From Ancylobacter dichloromethanicus (GTDB taxonomy: Bacteria > Pseudomonadota > Alphaproteobacteria > Rhizobiales > Xanthobacteraceae), in assembly GCF_018390645.1 (NCBI RefSeq), contig NZ_JAHBGC010000020.1:62001-126000 (forward strand): a DNA stretch of 64,000 bases. Reading direction: 5' to 3'. The stretch's first letter is position 1. Each line of letters begins with the position of its first letter. Positions 9,120 through 17,113 of this stretch are shown here, piece after piece. Under the pieces are notes generated by a model. The model was not told where the DNA came from, did no database searches, and worked only from the letters and a program-made list of their open reading frames with translations. The translations under genes and the position numbers were made by a program.

Positions 9120-9161
9120 GTCTCAAGCTGCTTCAATGCCCCCCAGCATCGAAGCAAATGG

Positions 9162-10778
9162 CTATTCCGCCGGCGCCGGCTGAGCTTCGTCGGCCCGCTC
9201 CGCAGTGGGGGCGGGCTCCAGCGCCGTGTATTTCGCGCAGGCGAAGAGGAAGCCTGCAACCATAAGGTAAGCAAACGCTACCGCCGGTGTCACGCCAAAT
9301 CCGACGGCTTCCCCATGCATGAAGCCGAAGAAGGTGAGTACCGCGCCGGCGAGGGCGAAGGCGGCGGCGTTGACGAACTGGCGTTCGACCACGAACACGC
9401 CGATGGCGCCCAGCACCAGCCCGACCAGAATCGCGCCGCCGCCCATCACTTCGAGCCCGTGATAGAGCACGCCGACCTGACCCAGATTTTCCAGCCCCAC
9501 AGCAGCGGCCGTGGTGCCGGCGACGCCGAGCGCATTGTCGATCAGCAGCTTGGCCCAGGCGGCGAGGTGCGGGGTCAGCGCCAGTACGACGGCGGGGGCG
9601 TGCTTGGTTGGGGTGGTCTGGAACGCCTGCGCGCCGATCAGCATGCCGATGTACAGAAGGATCGGCGAAATGGCGACGACCGGGATCAGCGCCAGCAGCA
9701 GCGCGATGATGCCGAACCAGGACAGGATGATGACCATCAGTCCGGTGGCGGCGGAATAGCCGATGCGCCCGCCCATCGATTTCCAGCCGGGATGGCCGAT
9801 ATAGACCGCGTTGATGAAAGGATTGCCCATCAGGCAGCCGATCAGGCTGACCACGCCATCGGCGGTGAGCACGCGGGTGGTGGGATAATGATCGCCCGCC
9901 GCCTCGGCGCTCTCCACATTGTCCATCGCCTCGACCAGGTCATAGATGCCGAAGGGAATGGCGGTGACGAGGATGATGCCGAGATAGTCGAAGCCGTGGA
10001 ACACATGGTCGAAGGCCGGCAGCGGCACCGAGAAGCCGAAATTGGCGAAGGCGGCGCCGACATTGTCGAGGCTCATGCCGCCATAGTTCAGCCCGAACAG
10101 ATTGGAGCCCCAGGCGATGGCCATGCCCACCGCGATGGCGACGAGGCCGGCGGGAATGCCGCGCGGGTATTTCACCCCGCCGAACCAGCTCACCATGATG
10201 ATGGCGAAGCAGGTAAGGCCGATGACCGGGGTGGCGAAGATCTCGAAGGCCGGGCGCATCGCGATGAAGGCGATGGACACGCCCGCCAGCGTGCCGAGCA
10301 GCGCCGCGCGCGGGGTGATGCGCCTGATATAGGGCGCGACGAAGCCGCCGATCATCAGGATGAAGCTCTGGAAGAACACCCAGACCAGACCCGCCTCCCA
10401 GCCCTGCACCGGATCGCCGGTGGCGGTGCCGATCGGCAACATGATGACGAAGGTGACGACGAACATGTGCGGCACCGAGATGCCCGAGGGCAGGGCGCAC
10501 ACATCGTCGCGGCCGGTCTTCTTCGCCAGTTGGTAGCCCAGCCAGGCGTAGTAGACGGTAGAGAGGAACATCATCAGCCCGACCGCCGGCAGGATGCGGC
10601 CGAAGACGATGTCGGGCGGCATCTTCAGCACGAATTGCAGCAGGCCGGTCAGCACCAGCATGTTGACGAGGATGTTGGTGCCGAAGCCGAACAGGGCGTT
10701 CCAGTCGCCGCGCGTCCACAGGGTCGGGCGCATGCCGGTGCGGGCGGGTGAGATCGGGGTCATTTCAGTCGCGGACAT
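9162..10778 (-). CDS. NCS2-family nucleobase/cation symporter-like permease
   Basis: 538-residue polytopic membrane protein with about 12-14 helices. The most diagnostic stretch is an NCS2-type core, YDLVEAMDNVESAEAAGD followed by PTTRVLTADG and AVYIGHPGWKSMGGRIGYS. It is closer to the AzgA/PbuG-like branch than to UraA. Substrate is probably a purine-like or other small nitrogen heterocycle, which I infer from family only. It lies downstream of the isochorismatase-type hydrolase on the same strand (95 nt gap), so transporter and hydrolase may share a substrate. Start ATG 10778 is chosen over upstream in-frame positions that would run into the hydrolase gene. Confidence 0.8.
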   Translation of the reverse strand: MSATEMTPISPARTGMRPTLWTRGDWNALFGFGTNILVNMLVLTGLLQFVLKMPPDIVFGRILPAVGLMMFLSTVYYAWLGYQLAKKTGRDDVCALPSGISVPHMFVVTFVIMLPIGTATGDPVQGWEAGLVWVFFQSFILMIGGFVAPYIRRITPRAALLGTLAGVSIAFIAMRPAFEIFATPVIGLTCFAIIMVSWFGGVKYPRGIPAGLVAIAVGMAIAWGSNLFGLNYGGMSLDNVGAAFANFGFSVPLPAFDHVFHGFDYLGIILVTAIPFGIYDLVEAMDNVESAEAAGDHYPTTRVLTADGVVSLIGCLMGNPFINAVYIGHPGWKSMGGRIGYSAATGLMVIILSWFGIIALLLALIPVVAISPILLYIGMLIGAQAFQTTPTKHAPAVVLALTPHLAAWAKLLIDNALGVAGTTAAAVGLENLGQVGVLYHGLEVMGGGAILVGLVLGAIGVFVVERQFVNAAAFALAGAVLTFFGFMHGEAVGFGVTPAVAFAYLMVAGFLFACAKYTALEPAPTAERADEAQPAPAE

Positions 10779-10873
10779 GATCGGTATCCCCTCGAAGGAC
10801 GAATGACGGGTGAACGCGGGGTCACAGGCGGCGCCGGGCGCCGGACGCGGCAGGCATGAGGGCGGGCGGCGGG

Positions 10874-11593
10874 TCAGGCGGCGCTGGGCCGCGCCAGAGC
10901 GGTGGCGGAGGCGGTCTTGTTGCCGAGCGCGGCCAGCAGCGCGGTGGAGTCCGACACCCAGCCGAAGATGCCGCCCTGTGCCTTGATCATCTCCAGGCCG
11001 ACGCGGTGGAATTCGGGGAAATAGGAGGCGCAGCAATCGGCCAGCGCCACGCAGCGATAGCCGCGATCATTGCCCTCGCGAATGGTGGTGTGGACGCAAA
11101 CCTCGGTGGTGACGCCGGCCACCAGCAGCGTGTCGACGCCGCGGTTCTTCAGCATGAGTTCGAGATCGGTCTGGTAGAAGGCGCCCTTGCCGGGCTTGTC
11201 GAGCACCGGCTCGCCGGCCTCGGGAGCGAGTTCGGCGATGATGTCATGGCCGGGCTCGCCGCGGATGAGGATGCGTCCCATCGGCCCGGCGCAGCCGATC
11301 CGCGCGGTCGGCGCGCCGCGCTCGACCTTCGCCGGCGGCGCGTCCATCATGTCCGCCCGGTGGCCCTCACGGGTATGGATGACCAGCAGGCCGGCGGCGC
11401 GGGCGGCGACGAGAGCGGCCTTGCAGGGCCCGACCGCCGCCTGCAGCAGCGAGACGTCGTTGCCGAGCGTCTCGCCGAAGCCGCCGGGTTCGAGGAAGTC
11501 GCGCTGCATGTCGATGATGACCAGCGCGGCGCGCGCGGGTGCGAAGGCGAGGGGTGCGGGCTCGGCCGCGAGAAGGGCATCGGTCATTGCCAT
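10874..11593 (-). CDS. Isochorismatase-like cysteine hydrolase (possible biuret/amide hydrolase)
   Basis: 239-residue alpha/beta hydrolase of the cysteine-hydrolase superfamily. The triad is visible: Asp28 in [13 protein letters not shown], a Lys in [14 protein letters not shown], and the nucleophilic Cys in [20 protein letters not shown]. The [14 protein letters not shown] stretch and TTEVCVHTT resemble biuret hydrolase and other amidohydrolases of this superfamily more than isochorismatase itself. Likely role: hydrolysis of a small amide or ureido compound to release nitrogen. It is first gene of an operon with the NCS2 permease. The substrate is inferred from context. Confidence 0.8.
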   Translation of the reverse strand: MAMTDALLAAEPAPLAFAPARAALVIIDMQRDFLEPGGFGETLGNDVSLLQAAVGPCKAALVAARAAGLLVIHTREGHRADMMDAPPAKVERGAPTARIGCAGPMGRILIRGEPGHDIIAELAPEAGEPVLDKPGKGAFYQTDLELMLKNRGVDTLLVAGVTTEVCVHTTIREGNDRGYRCVALADCCASYFPEFHRVGLEMIKAQGGIFGWVSDSTALLAALGNKTASATALARPSAA

Positions 11594-11633
11594 CCACCGT
11601 CTGGAACGGGGCCGGCCACGCGGCCCCCAACAC

Positions 11634-11664
11634 GTGCATGCAATAGTGTATGCATCACATATGC
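11634..11664. promoter_or_regulatory. Clustered ATGCAT/CATATG motifs upstream of hydrolase-permease operon
   Basis: Within about 30 nt the sequence contains GTGCATGCA, GTGTATGCATCAC and CATATG, that is, several overlapping palindromic motifs. This sits 40-70 nt upstream of the hydrolase start, in a locally AT-rich region (11640-11720). Such motifs are typical of GntR-type operators, but no GntR gene is present here, so this is a suggestion only. Confidence 0.3.
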
Positions 11665-11873
11665 CAATGACTAATTAATATGCAAAAATGATGTAAATAG
11701 CTGAACAGGAAGAATATTATTCAGAGAGGCCGCGTCCGCCCCCGTCCCGTGATTTGCTCATTTCGAGGGCATCTGATGTCATTGCGGGCGCCGCCGCCGG
11801 CAGGGCGCCTGGCCGCGCCGCCTTGTCCATCGTCGGCCTTTGCGCCGACCGAATCTGTCCCCATATTGCGGGC

Positions 11874-14492
11874 ATGGCCAAAGCTGCACGTCCCGGCGGA
11901 TTCTCCGAGCGCTCCCAGCGCGCGTTCGAGCCCGCCCAATCCGCTACCCTCGACCCCGCCCTCGCCGAGAAGCTCGGCGTGGCGCCGACGTCGGGCGCCT
12001 CCGCCACCGTCGCCGCGCTGTCGGCGCTGATCGAGGGCGGGCGCCCCGAGGTGGACGGCCAGCTCTGGGTGCCGCACCGCCCGTCGCGGCCGGAAAAGTC
12101 CGAGGGCGGCGTCCGCTTCGTGCTGAAATCCGACTACACCCCCAATGGCGACCAGCCGGAGGCGATCAAGGAACTGGTGGCGGCGGCCAATGAGGGCGAG
12201 CGCGACCAGGTGCTGCTCGGCGTTACCGGCTCGGGCAAAACGTTCACCATGGCCAACGTCATCGAGCGGGTGCAGCGCCCGGCGCTGGTGCTGGCGCCGA
12301 ACAAGACGCTGGCGGCGCAGCTCTATGGCGAGTTCAAGAGCTTCTTCCCCGACAATGCGGTGGAGTATTTCGTCTCCTATTACGATTATTACCAGCCCGA
12401 GGCCTATGTGCCGCGCACCGACACCTTCATCGAGAAGGAATCGTCGATCAACGAGCAGATCGACCGCATGCGCCACTCGGCGACGCGCTCGCTGCTGGAG
12501 CGCGACGACGTCATCATCGTCGCCTCGGTGTCCTGCATCTACGGTATCGGCTCGGTCGAGACCTATGCCTCGATGACCTTCAAGATCGAGGTCGGCGAGC
12601 GCATCGACCAGCGGGCGCTGCTCGCGGACCTGGTGGCGCTGCAGTACAAGCGCACCCAGGGCGATTTCGGCCGCGGCACCTTCCGGGTGCGCGGCGACGT
12701 GATCGAGATCTTCCCGGCGCATTACGAGGACCGGGCGTGGCGCGTCTCGCTGTTCGGCGACGAGGTGGAGAGCATCCAGGAATTCGACCCGCTGACCGGG
12801 CAGAAGTCGCAGGACCTCAAATTCGTCAAGCTCTACGCCAATTCGCACTATGTAACGCCGCGCCCGACGCTGATCCAGGCGATCCACGGCATCAAGGCCG
12901 AGCTGAAGATGCGGCTCGACGAACTGAACGCGATGGGGCGCCTGTTGGAAGCGCAGCGACTGGAGCAGCGCTGCACCTTCGACATCGAGATGATGGAGGC
13001 GACGGGAAGCTGCGCCGGCATCGAGAACTATTCGCGCTGGCTCACCGGGCGCCAGCCGGGCGAACCGCCGCCGACGCTGTTTGAATATGTGCCCGACAAT
13101 GCGCTGATCTTCTGCGACGAGAGCCATGTGACGATTCCGCAGATCGGCGCGATGTATCGCGGCGACTTTCGTCGCAAGGCGACGCTGGCGGAATATGGCT
13201 TCCGCCTGCCGAGTTGCATGGACAACCGGCCGCTGCGCTTCGAGGAGTGGGAGGCAATGCGCCCGCAGACCGTCCATGTCTCCGCCACGCCCGGCAAATG
13301 GGAGATGGAGCGCACCGGCGGCGTGTTCGTCGAGCAGGTGATCCGCCCGACCGGGCTGGTCGACCCCGAGGTCGAGGTGCGCCCGGCCCGCACCCAGGTG
13401 GACGATCTTCTCGGCGAGGTGCGCGCCACGGCGGCGAAGGGCTACCGCACGCTGGTGACCGTGCTCACCAAGCGCATGGCCGAGGACCTGACCGAGTATC
13501 TGCACGAGAACGGCATCCGGGTGCGCTACATGCACTCGGACATCGACACCATCGAGCGCATCGAGATCCTGCGCGACCTGCGCCTCGGCGCCTTCGACGT
13601 GCTGATCGGCATCAACCTGCTGCGCGAGGGGCTCGATATCCCGGAATGCGGGCTGGTGGCGATCCTCGATGCCGACAAGGAGGGCTTCCTGCGCTCCGAG
13701 ACCTCGCTGATCCAGACCATCGGCCGCGCGGCGCGCAATGTCGACGGGCGGGTGGTGCTCTATGCCGACACCATCACCGGCTCGATGGAACGGGCGATGG
13801 CGGAGACCGAGCGCCGCCGCACCAAGCAGGTGGCGTGGAATGTCGAGCATGGCATCACCCCCGAGAGCGTCAAGAAGGCGATCGGCGATATTCTCAACAG
13901 CGTCTATGAGCGCGACCATGTGACCGTCGATGCCGGCCTCGCCGAGGGTGCCGCCACTTATGGCAACAACCTCGCCACCGTGATCGCCGACATGGAAAAG
14001 CGCATGCGCAAGGCCGCGGCCGATCTCGACTTCGAGCAGGCGGCGCGGCTGCGGGACGAGATCAAGCGGCTGCAGGCGACCGAACTGGTGCTTTCCGACG
14101 ATCCGCTGGCCCGGCAGGACAGTATCGACGACCGCACCGGCGGCTATCGCGGCGAGCGCAAATACGGCCGCTCCGCCAATATGCCGGAGAAGAAGGGCAA
14201 GGGCGGGGGCAAGGGGAGCGGCGGCAAGTCCGGGCCGCGCTCCTCGCCGGGGCATGTCTCCTCAGGCCATGAGGCGCGCGCCGACGAGGCGCAGGCGGCG
14301 TACGAGCCGGGCGAGCCGCCCATGTTCGCCCCGCGCGCGGCGTCGCGCATCGTCAAGCCCTCGCTCGACGATATGGGCCCCGGCACGGACCGGACCGAGC
14401 CATTGCGCGTCGAGGACTGGGTGCGCCCGGAGCGACCGGACCCGATGACCAAGGGCTACCGGAAGGGTGGGCGGCGGGCGCCGAAGCGGTGA
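11874..14492 (+). CDS. uvrB: UvrABC system protein B
   Basis: Damage-verifying helicase-like subunit of nucleotide excision repair, 872 residues. It shows Walker A GVTGSGKT (residues 116-123), the beta-hairpin region [12 protein letters not shown], the DESH box, the domain 4 to 6 helicase motifs ([24 protein letters not shown]) and a C-terminal UVR motif around residue 719 ([16 protein letters not shown]). About 75 residues precede the usual start of homology, and a tail of roughly 125 residues follows the UVR motif, rich in Gly, Lys, Ser and Pro. E. coli UvrB is about 673 residues, so both ends are extended. No convincing LexA box was seen upstream. Confidence 0.97.
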   Translation: MAKAARPGGFSERSQRAFEPAQSATLDPALAEKLGVAPTSGASATVAALSALIEGGRPEVDGQLWVPHRPSRPEKSEGGVRFVLKSDYTPNGDQPEAIKELVAAANEGERDQVLLGVTGSGKTFTMANVIERVQRPALVLAPNKTLAAQLYGEFKSFFPDNAVEYFVSYYDYYQPEAYVPRTDTFIEKESSINEQIDRMRHSATRSLLERDDVIIVASVSCIYGIGSVETYASMTFKIEVGERIDQRALLADLVALQYKRTQGDFGRGTFRVRGDVIEIFPAHYEDRAWRVSLFGDEVESIQEFDPLTGQKSQDLKFVKLYANSHYVTPRPTLIQAIHGIKAELKMRLDELNAMGRLLEAQRLEQRCTFDIEMMEATGSCAGIENYSRWLTGRQPGEPPPTLFEYVPDNALIFCDESHVTIPQIGAMYRGDFRRKATLAEYGFRLPSCMDNRPLRFEEWEAMRPQTVHVSATPGKWEMERTGGVFVEQVIRPTGLVDPEVEVRPARTQVDDLLGEVRATAAKGYRTLVTVLTKRMAEDLTEYLHENGIRVRYMHSDIDTIERIEILRDLRLGAFDVLIGINLLREGLDIPECGLVAILDADKEGFLRSETSLIQTIGRAARNVDGRVVLYADTITGSMERAMAETERRRTKQVAWNVEHGITPESVKKAIGDILNSVYERDHVTVDAGLAEGAATYGNNLATVIADMEKRMRKAAADLDFEQAARLRDEIKRLQATELVLSDDPLARQDSIDDRTGGYRGERKYGRSANMPEKKGKGGGKGSGGKSGPRSSPGHVSSGHEARADEAQAAYEPGEPPMFAPRAASRIVKPSLDDMGPGTDRTEPLRVEDWVRPERPDPMTKGYRKGGRRAPKR

Positions 14493-14499
14493 GGGGAAT

Positions 14500-14751
14500 A
14501 TGGCAAAATACGATCCGCTCAAATGGTATCTTGGCGGCAGGCTGGACGCGCGCGTAGTGCTCGACTTCGAGCGAATGGAAAAAATACTGGGTTTCGCTCT
14601 TCCTCGCAGCGCCCATTTCTATCCGGCTTGGTGGTCGAACGAGGTTGGTGGACGTCACGTTCAGGCTCATGCCTGGATGGAAGCGGGCTGGCACGTAGAT
14701 GGAATCGATCTGGCGAAGCGGCACGTCGTCTTCGCAAAGCGTGGCGGCTGA
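14500..14751 (+). CDS. Small DUF7662-like protein
   Basis: 83 residues starting MAKYDPLKWYLGGR, with LDFERMEKILGFALPRSA and a tryptophan-rich centre (FYPAWWSNEVGG), then QAHAWMEAGWHVDGIDL. The pattern 'MAKYDPL... ILGF.LP.SA... AWW.NE... A.AW...GW.V' matches a family of small uncharacterised proteins found in bacteria and mobile elements. GAGGGGAAT provides the ribosome-binding site, and the start is seven nt after the uvrB stop. Function unknown. Confidence 0.72.
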   Translation: MAKYDPLKWYLGGRLDARVVLDFERMEKILGFALPRSAHFYPAWWSNEVGGRHVQAHAWMEAGWHVDGIDLAKRHVVFAKRGG

Positions 14752-14790
14752 CGTAGGATCGCTCGCCCCTTAGATTGGCGAGCGACTTCC

Positions 14791-15180
14791 ATGACCTTCA
14801 CGCAGGCCGTTTCCAGCGTTCTCGGCAAATACGCCACCTTCACCGGACGCGCGCCGCGCTCGGAATATTGGTGGTTCGTCGTGTTCTCGATCTTGGCGAG
14901 CATTGCTGCCGGCGTCATCGACACCGCTCTCTTTGGCGCGTTCTCGCTGCTCACTTTCGGCGAAATCGACGCCTTCACGCCCATCAGCACACTGGTCGGT
15001 CTGGGGCTGCTGATTCCCTCGATCGCCGTCGGGGTGCGTCGCTTCCACGACATGGACTACGCCGGCTGGTGGCTGCTGCTGATCATCACCGGCATCGGCG
15101 CCCTCGTCGTTTTCTTCTGGTTCATGGTGCGGGGCACGCGCGGGCCGAACCGCTTCGGCCCCGACCCGTTGGAATTCTGA
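14791..15180 (+). CDS. DUF805 inner-membrane protein
   Basis: 129 residues with about four transmembrane helices. The family signature is complete: FTGRAPRSEYWWFVVF near the N-terminus, then IAVGVRRFHDMDYAGWWLLL, and a C-terminal GTRGPNRFGPDP. Members are widespread inner-membrane proteins of unknown function, often next to phage or stress genes. It follows the DUF7662-like gene by 39 nt and ends in a clear bidirectional terminator. Confidence 0.9.
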   Translation: MTFTQAVSSVLGKYATFTGRAPRSEYWWFVVFSILASIAAGVIDTALFGAFSLLTFGEIDAFTPISTLVGLGLLIPSIAVGVRRFHDMDYAGWWLLLIITGIGALVVFFWFMVRGTRGPNRFGPDPLEF

Positions 15181-15190
15181 CGCGCACGAA

Positions 15191-15215
15191 AAAGGGCGGC
15201 CCGAGGCCGCCCTTT
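15191..15215. terminator. Bidirectional intrinsic terminator between DUF805 and Tim44-like genes
   Basis: Perfect 11-bp stem AAAGGGCGGCC / GGCCGCCCTTT with loop CGA. The A and T ends make it work in both directions, and it lies between convergent genes. Confidence 0.88.
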
Positions 15216-15243
15216 CGATTGTTCAAGAGCGATGAGGCGCCGC

Positions 15244-16227
15244 TCAGCCCTGCTGGATGGCGCTGAGCTTCCATACGCCACGCGGCGGGCGGGCGAAGGT
15301 CCAGAACTCGACCGCCTGCTCGGTGCGCTCGGGATCGCCCTGCACGACGCGCCCGGTGGCCTTGTCGAGGGTCACGTCCTTCAGCTCGTAGCGCATGGCG
15401 ACGGTGGCGTATTCCGCGTCGCCTTCCGACCAGGCTTCCGACAGGTCGCCCTGCAGCAGCTTGACGTCGGTGATCCGGTTCTCCAGCCCCTCACGGGCCA
15501 TTTCGTCAAGTTCCTCCGCCATATAGCCGGCCATCTCGGGCGTCAGCAGGGTCGCCAGCGCCGCCTTGTCGGCACGGCTATAGGCGGCCTGCACCTCTCC
15601 GAGGGTGCGCTCGAAAGCGTCGAAGTCCGCGCCTTCCAGCTTGATCGGCTTGCCGCGCGGGCCGGTGCCGAAGCCCGAGCGGGGCGCGGCCGCGCCGCCG
15701 CCGTTCATGGCGTCGCGATTCAGGGCGTCGCGGGCCATCGGGTCGGGCCGGGCGCCGCCGGCATAGGAGGGCTGGTTGCGCGCGCGCATCCAGCCCATGA
15801 CCAGCCGGACGACGATGAAGATAAGTGCGACCTGGAGCAGCAGGCCGAGAATGCCGGACAGGCTGCCGAGGCCGGAGAAGAAGCCCGAACCCATCAGCAG
15901 GCCGAAGATGCCGGCGCCGAGCAGGCCGCCCATCAGCCCGCCCATGAAACCGCCGCGGTTGAAGAAGCCACCAGACTGCATGCCCGGGGCACGAGCGCCT
16001 TGCGCCGACTGGGTTTGCGGGGTGGCGGAGCGCTGCATCGGCTGCGCGCTCGGGGCGGTGGGGGTCGGGGCCGGGGTGGACCAGGTACGCGAGCCACGGC
16101 TGCCGAAGCTCATCGAGCGGCCGGCGCGGGCTTCGGCGAAATCGCTGGCGACCAGTACGCCGGCGGCGACGAACAGGGCGCCGATCATCAGGCGCAGGGC
16201 GGCGGGACGCAGACGCAGGAATCGCAA
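15244..16227 (-). CDS. Tim44-like domain membrane protein (TTG start)
   Basis: 327 residues. N-terminal hydrophobic segment (LMIGALFVAAGVLVASDF), a disordered Pro/Ser/Gln region, a Gly-rich membrane region (GGFMGGLMGGLLGAGIFG), a second helix (LLLQVALIFIVVRLVMGW), and a C-terminal Tim44/TimA-like domain (DFDAFERTLGEVQAAYSRAD ... AVEFWTFAR). Homologues of this domain occur across alphaproteobacteria, where the function is unclear. TTG 16227 was chosen because GAGAGG lies about seven nt upstream; an ATG at 16275 would extend the N-terminus by 16 residues. Confidence 0.82.
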   Translation of the reverse strand: MRFLRLRPAALRLMIGALFVAAGVLVASDFAEARAGRSMSFGSRGSRTWSTPAPTPTAPSAQPMQRSATPQTQSAQGARAPGMQSGGFFNRGGFMGGLMGGLLGAGIFGLLMGSGFFSGLGSLSGILGLLLQVALIFIVVRLVMGWMRARNQPSYAGGARPDPMARDALNRDAMNGGGAAAPRSGFGTGPRGKPIKLEGADFDAFERTLGEVQAAYSRADKAALATLLTPEMAGYMAEELDEMAREGLENRITDVKLLQGDLSEAWSEGDAEYATVAMRYELKDVTLDKATGRVVQGDPERTEQAVEFWTFARPPRGVWKLSAIQQG

Positions 16228-16524
16228 GGGTTTAGCCTCTCTGGATGGTTCGGGCGACAGATGCCGCAACGTCATCCATATGGGAAGAAGCCGGGCGGAA
16301 TCCACCCCCTTGCGACATCGCGACCGTGCCACAGGCGCCCCGATCGATGCCGGGACGGGCAAAACGGCGCATTCAGAGGCCGCACACAATCCCGTGAAGC
16401 GACCGCTCCGCGGCATTACCCGCGGCTGCAAACGCTGCTGCTTCATCAAGCTGCAGAACCGCGTCTTCACGCTGCAGAACGGCCTGCCGACTGCCGGCCG
16501 CGCAGCCGGGCTGCAAGGCCGGTT

Positions 16525-16698
16525 TCAGAAGCCGAGCTGCGATTCGATGGCGGCGATGGAGCCGACCGGGGCGTTCACCGGCTTCTTCTCGCGCGCGTCG
16601 GCGGGACGCTGCGGCGAGCTGGAAGCCGCGAAAGGCGACTTGGGCTGGGGAGAAGCGAGCGGGGCCTGAACCTCGTTGCGGTTCATGACGGGGGGCAT
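16525..16698 (-). CDS. Small basic-acidic protein of 57 residues, unknown function
   Basis: Starts MPPVMNRNEVQAPLAS, ends PVGSIAAIESQLGF. Directly before the ATG is a good ribosome-binding site (AGGAAGG, nine nt upstream). Composition is Pro/Ala/Ser-rich in the middle and finishes with a short helix-forming stretch, so it looks largely disordered with a C-terminal helix. I recognise no family. It lies about 300 nt upstream of the Tim44-like gene on the same strand, with no overlap, so co-transcription is uncertain. Confidence rests on the ribosome-binding site and reading-frame composition. Confidence 0.55.
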   Translation of the reverse strand: MPPVMNRNEVQAPLASPQPKSPFAASSSPQRPADAREKKPVNAPVGSIAAIESQLGF

Positions 16699-17113
16699 TT
16701 TCGACGTCCTTCCTGATACGCATACGCTTGGATTTACACCCGGCCTCGCGGCCGGTCTTACTCGTCAACACGGCCCTTCGGCCGCTTGTTCCAAAAGCAC
16801 CGCCGGGGCGACGCCTCTGCATGCTCACCTTTATGAACCCTCATCGATGAAGCTTTCCTGAGCATGGCGTTCATGCTGAGCGTGGATTCGTTCACAATCG
16901 GGGCGGCTCTGGGGCAATTGATTGAAACTCGCGGACTGTGGCGCGGCAGCCGCACTTTCCCGCCGGCCTTCGGTTCCGGCCGGTATTCCGATGCACCCGA
17001 TGGCGAGGTGACGGACCGTTGCGGTGTCGCTTGCCGGGGATAAGGGCGTGCGCACGGGTGTCATCGACGGCATGGTAATTGCTAAGTTGGTCTACGCCTT
17101 AAGGAGTATCGCC
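16699..17113. other. Intergenic region between small protein gene and ppc
   Basis: 415 nt, divergent. Contains the possible 28-residue ORF on the minus strand, a GC-rich inverted repeat CCGGCC-TCGC-GGCCGG (around 16740-16756), and the ppc leader. AAGGAG at 17101 is the ppc ribosome-binding site. I could not place a promoter for ppc with confidence. Confidence 0.4.
16758..16844 (-). CDS. Possible 28-residue ORF
   Basis: MRVHKGEHAEASPRRCFWNK then a short basic tail; an AGGAAAG sequence lies about seven nt upstream. The residues are charged with one Cys and one Trp. It could be a genuine small protein or chance; it is on the same strand as the 57-residue protein and 60 nt upstream of it. Confidence 0.25.
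   Translation of the reverse strand: MRVHKGEHAEASPRRCFWNKRPKGRVDE

Noticed and set aside
11594-11873. LexA/SOS box upstream of uvrB
   Set aside because: I looked for the alphaproteobacterial GTTC-N7-GTTC pattern and found no convincing match here.
11721-14255. Long minus-strand frame opposite uvrB
   Set aside because: Shadow of uvrB; repetitive His/Arg/Asp composition without family motifs.
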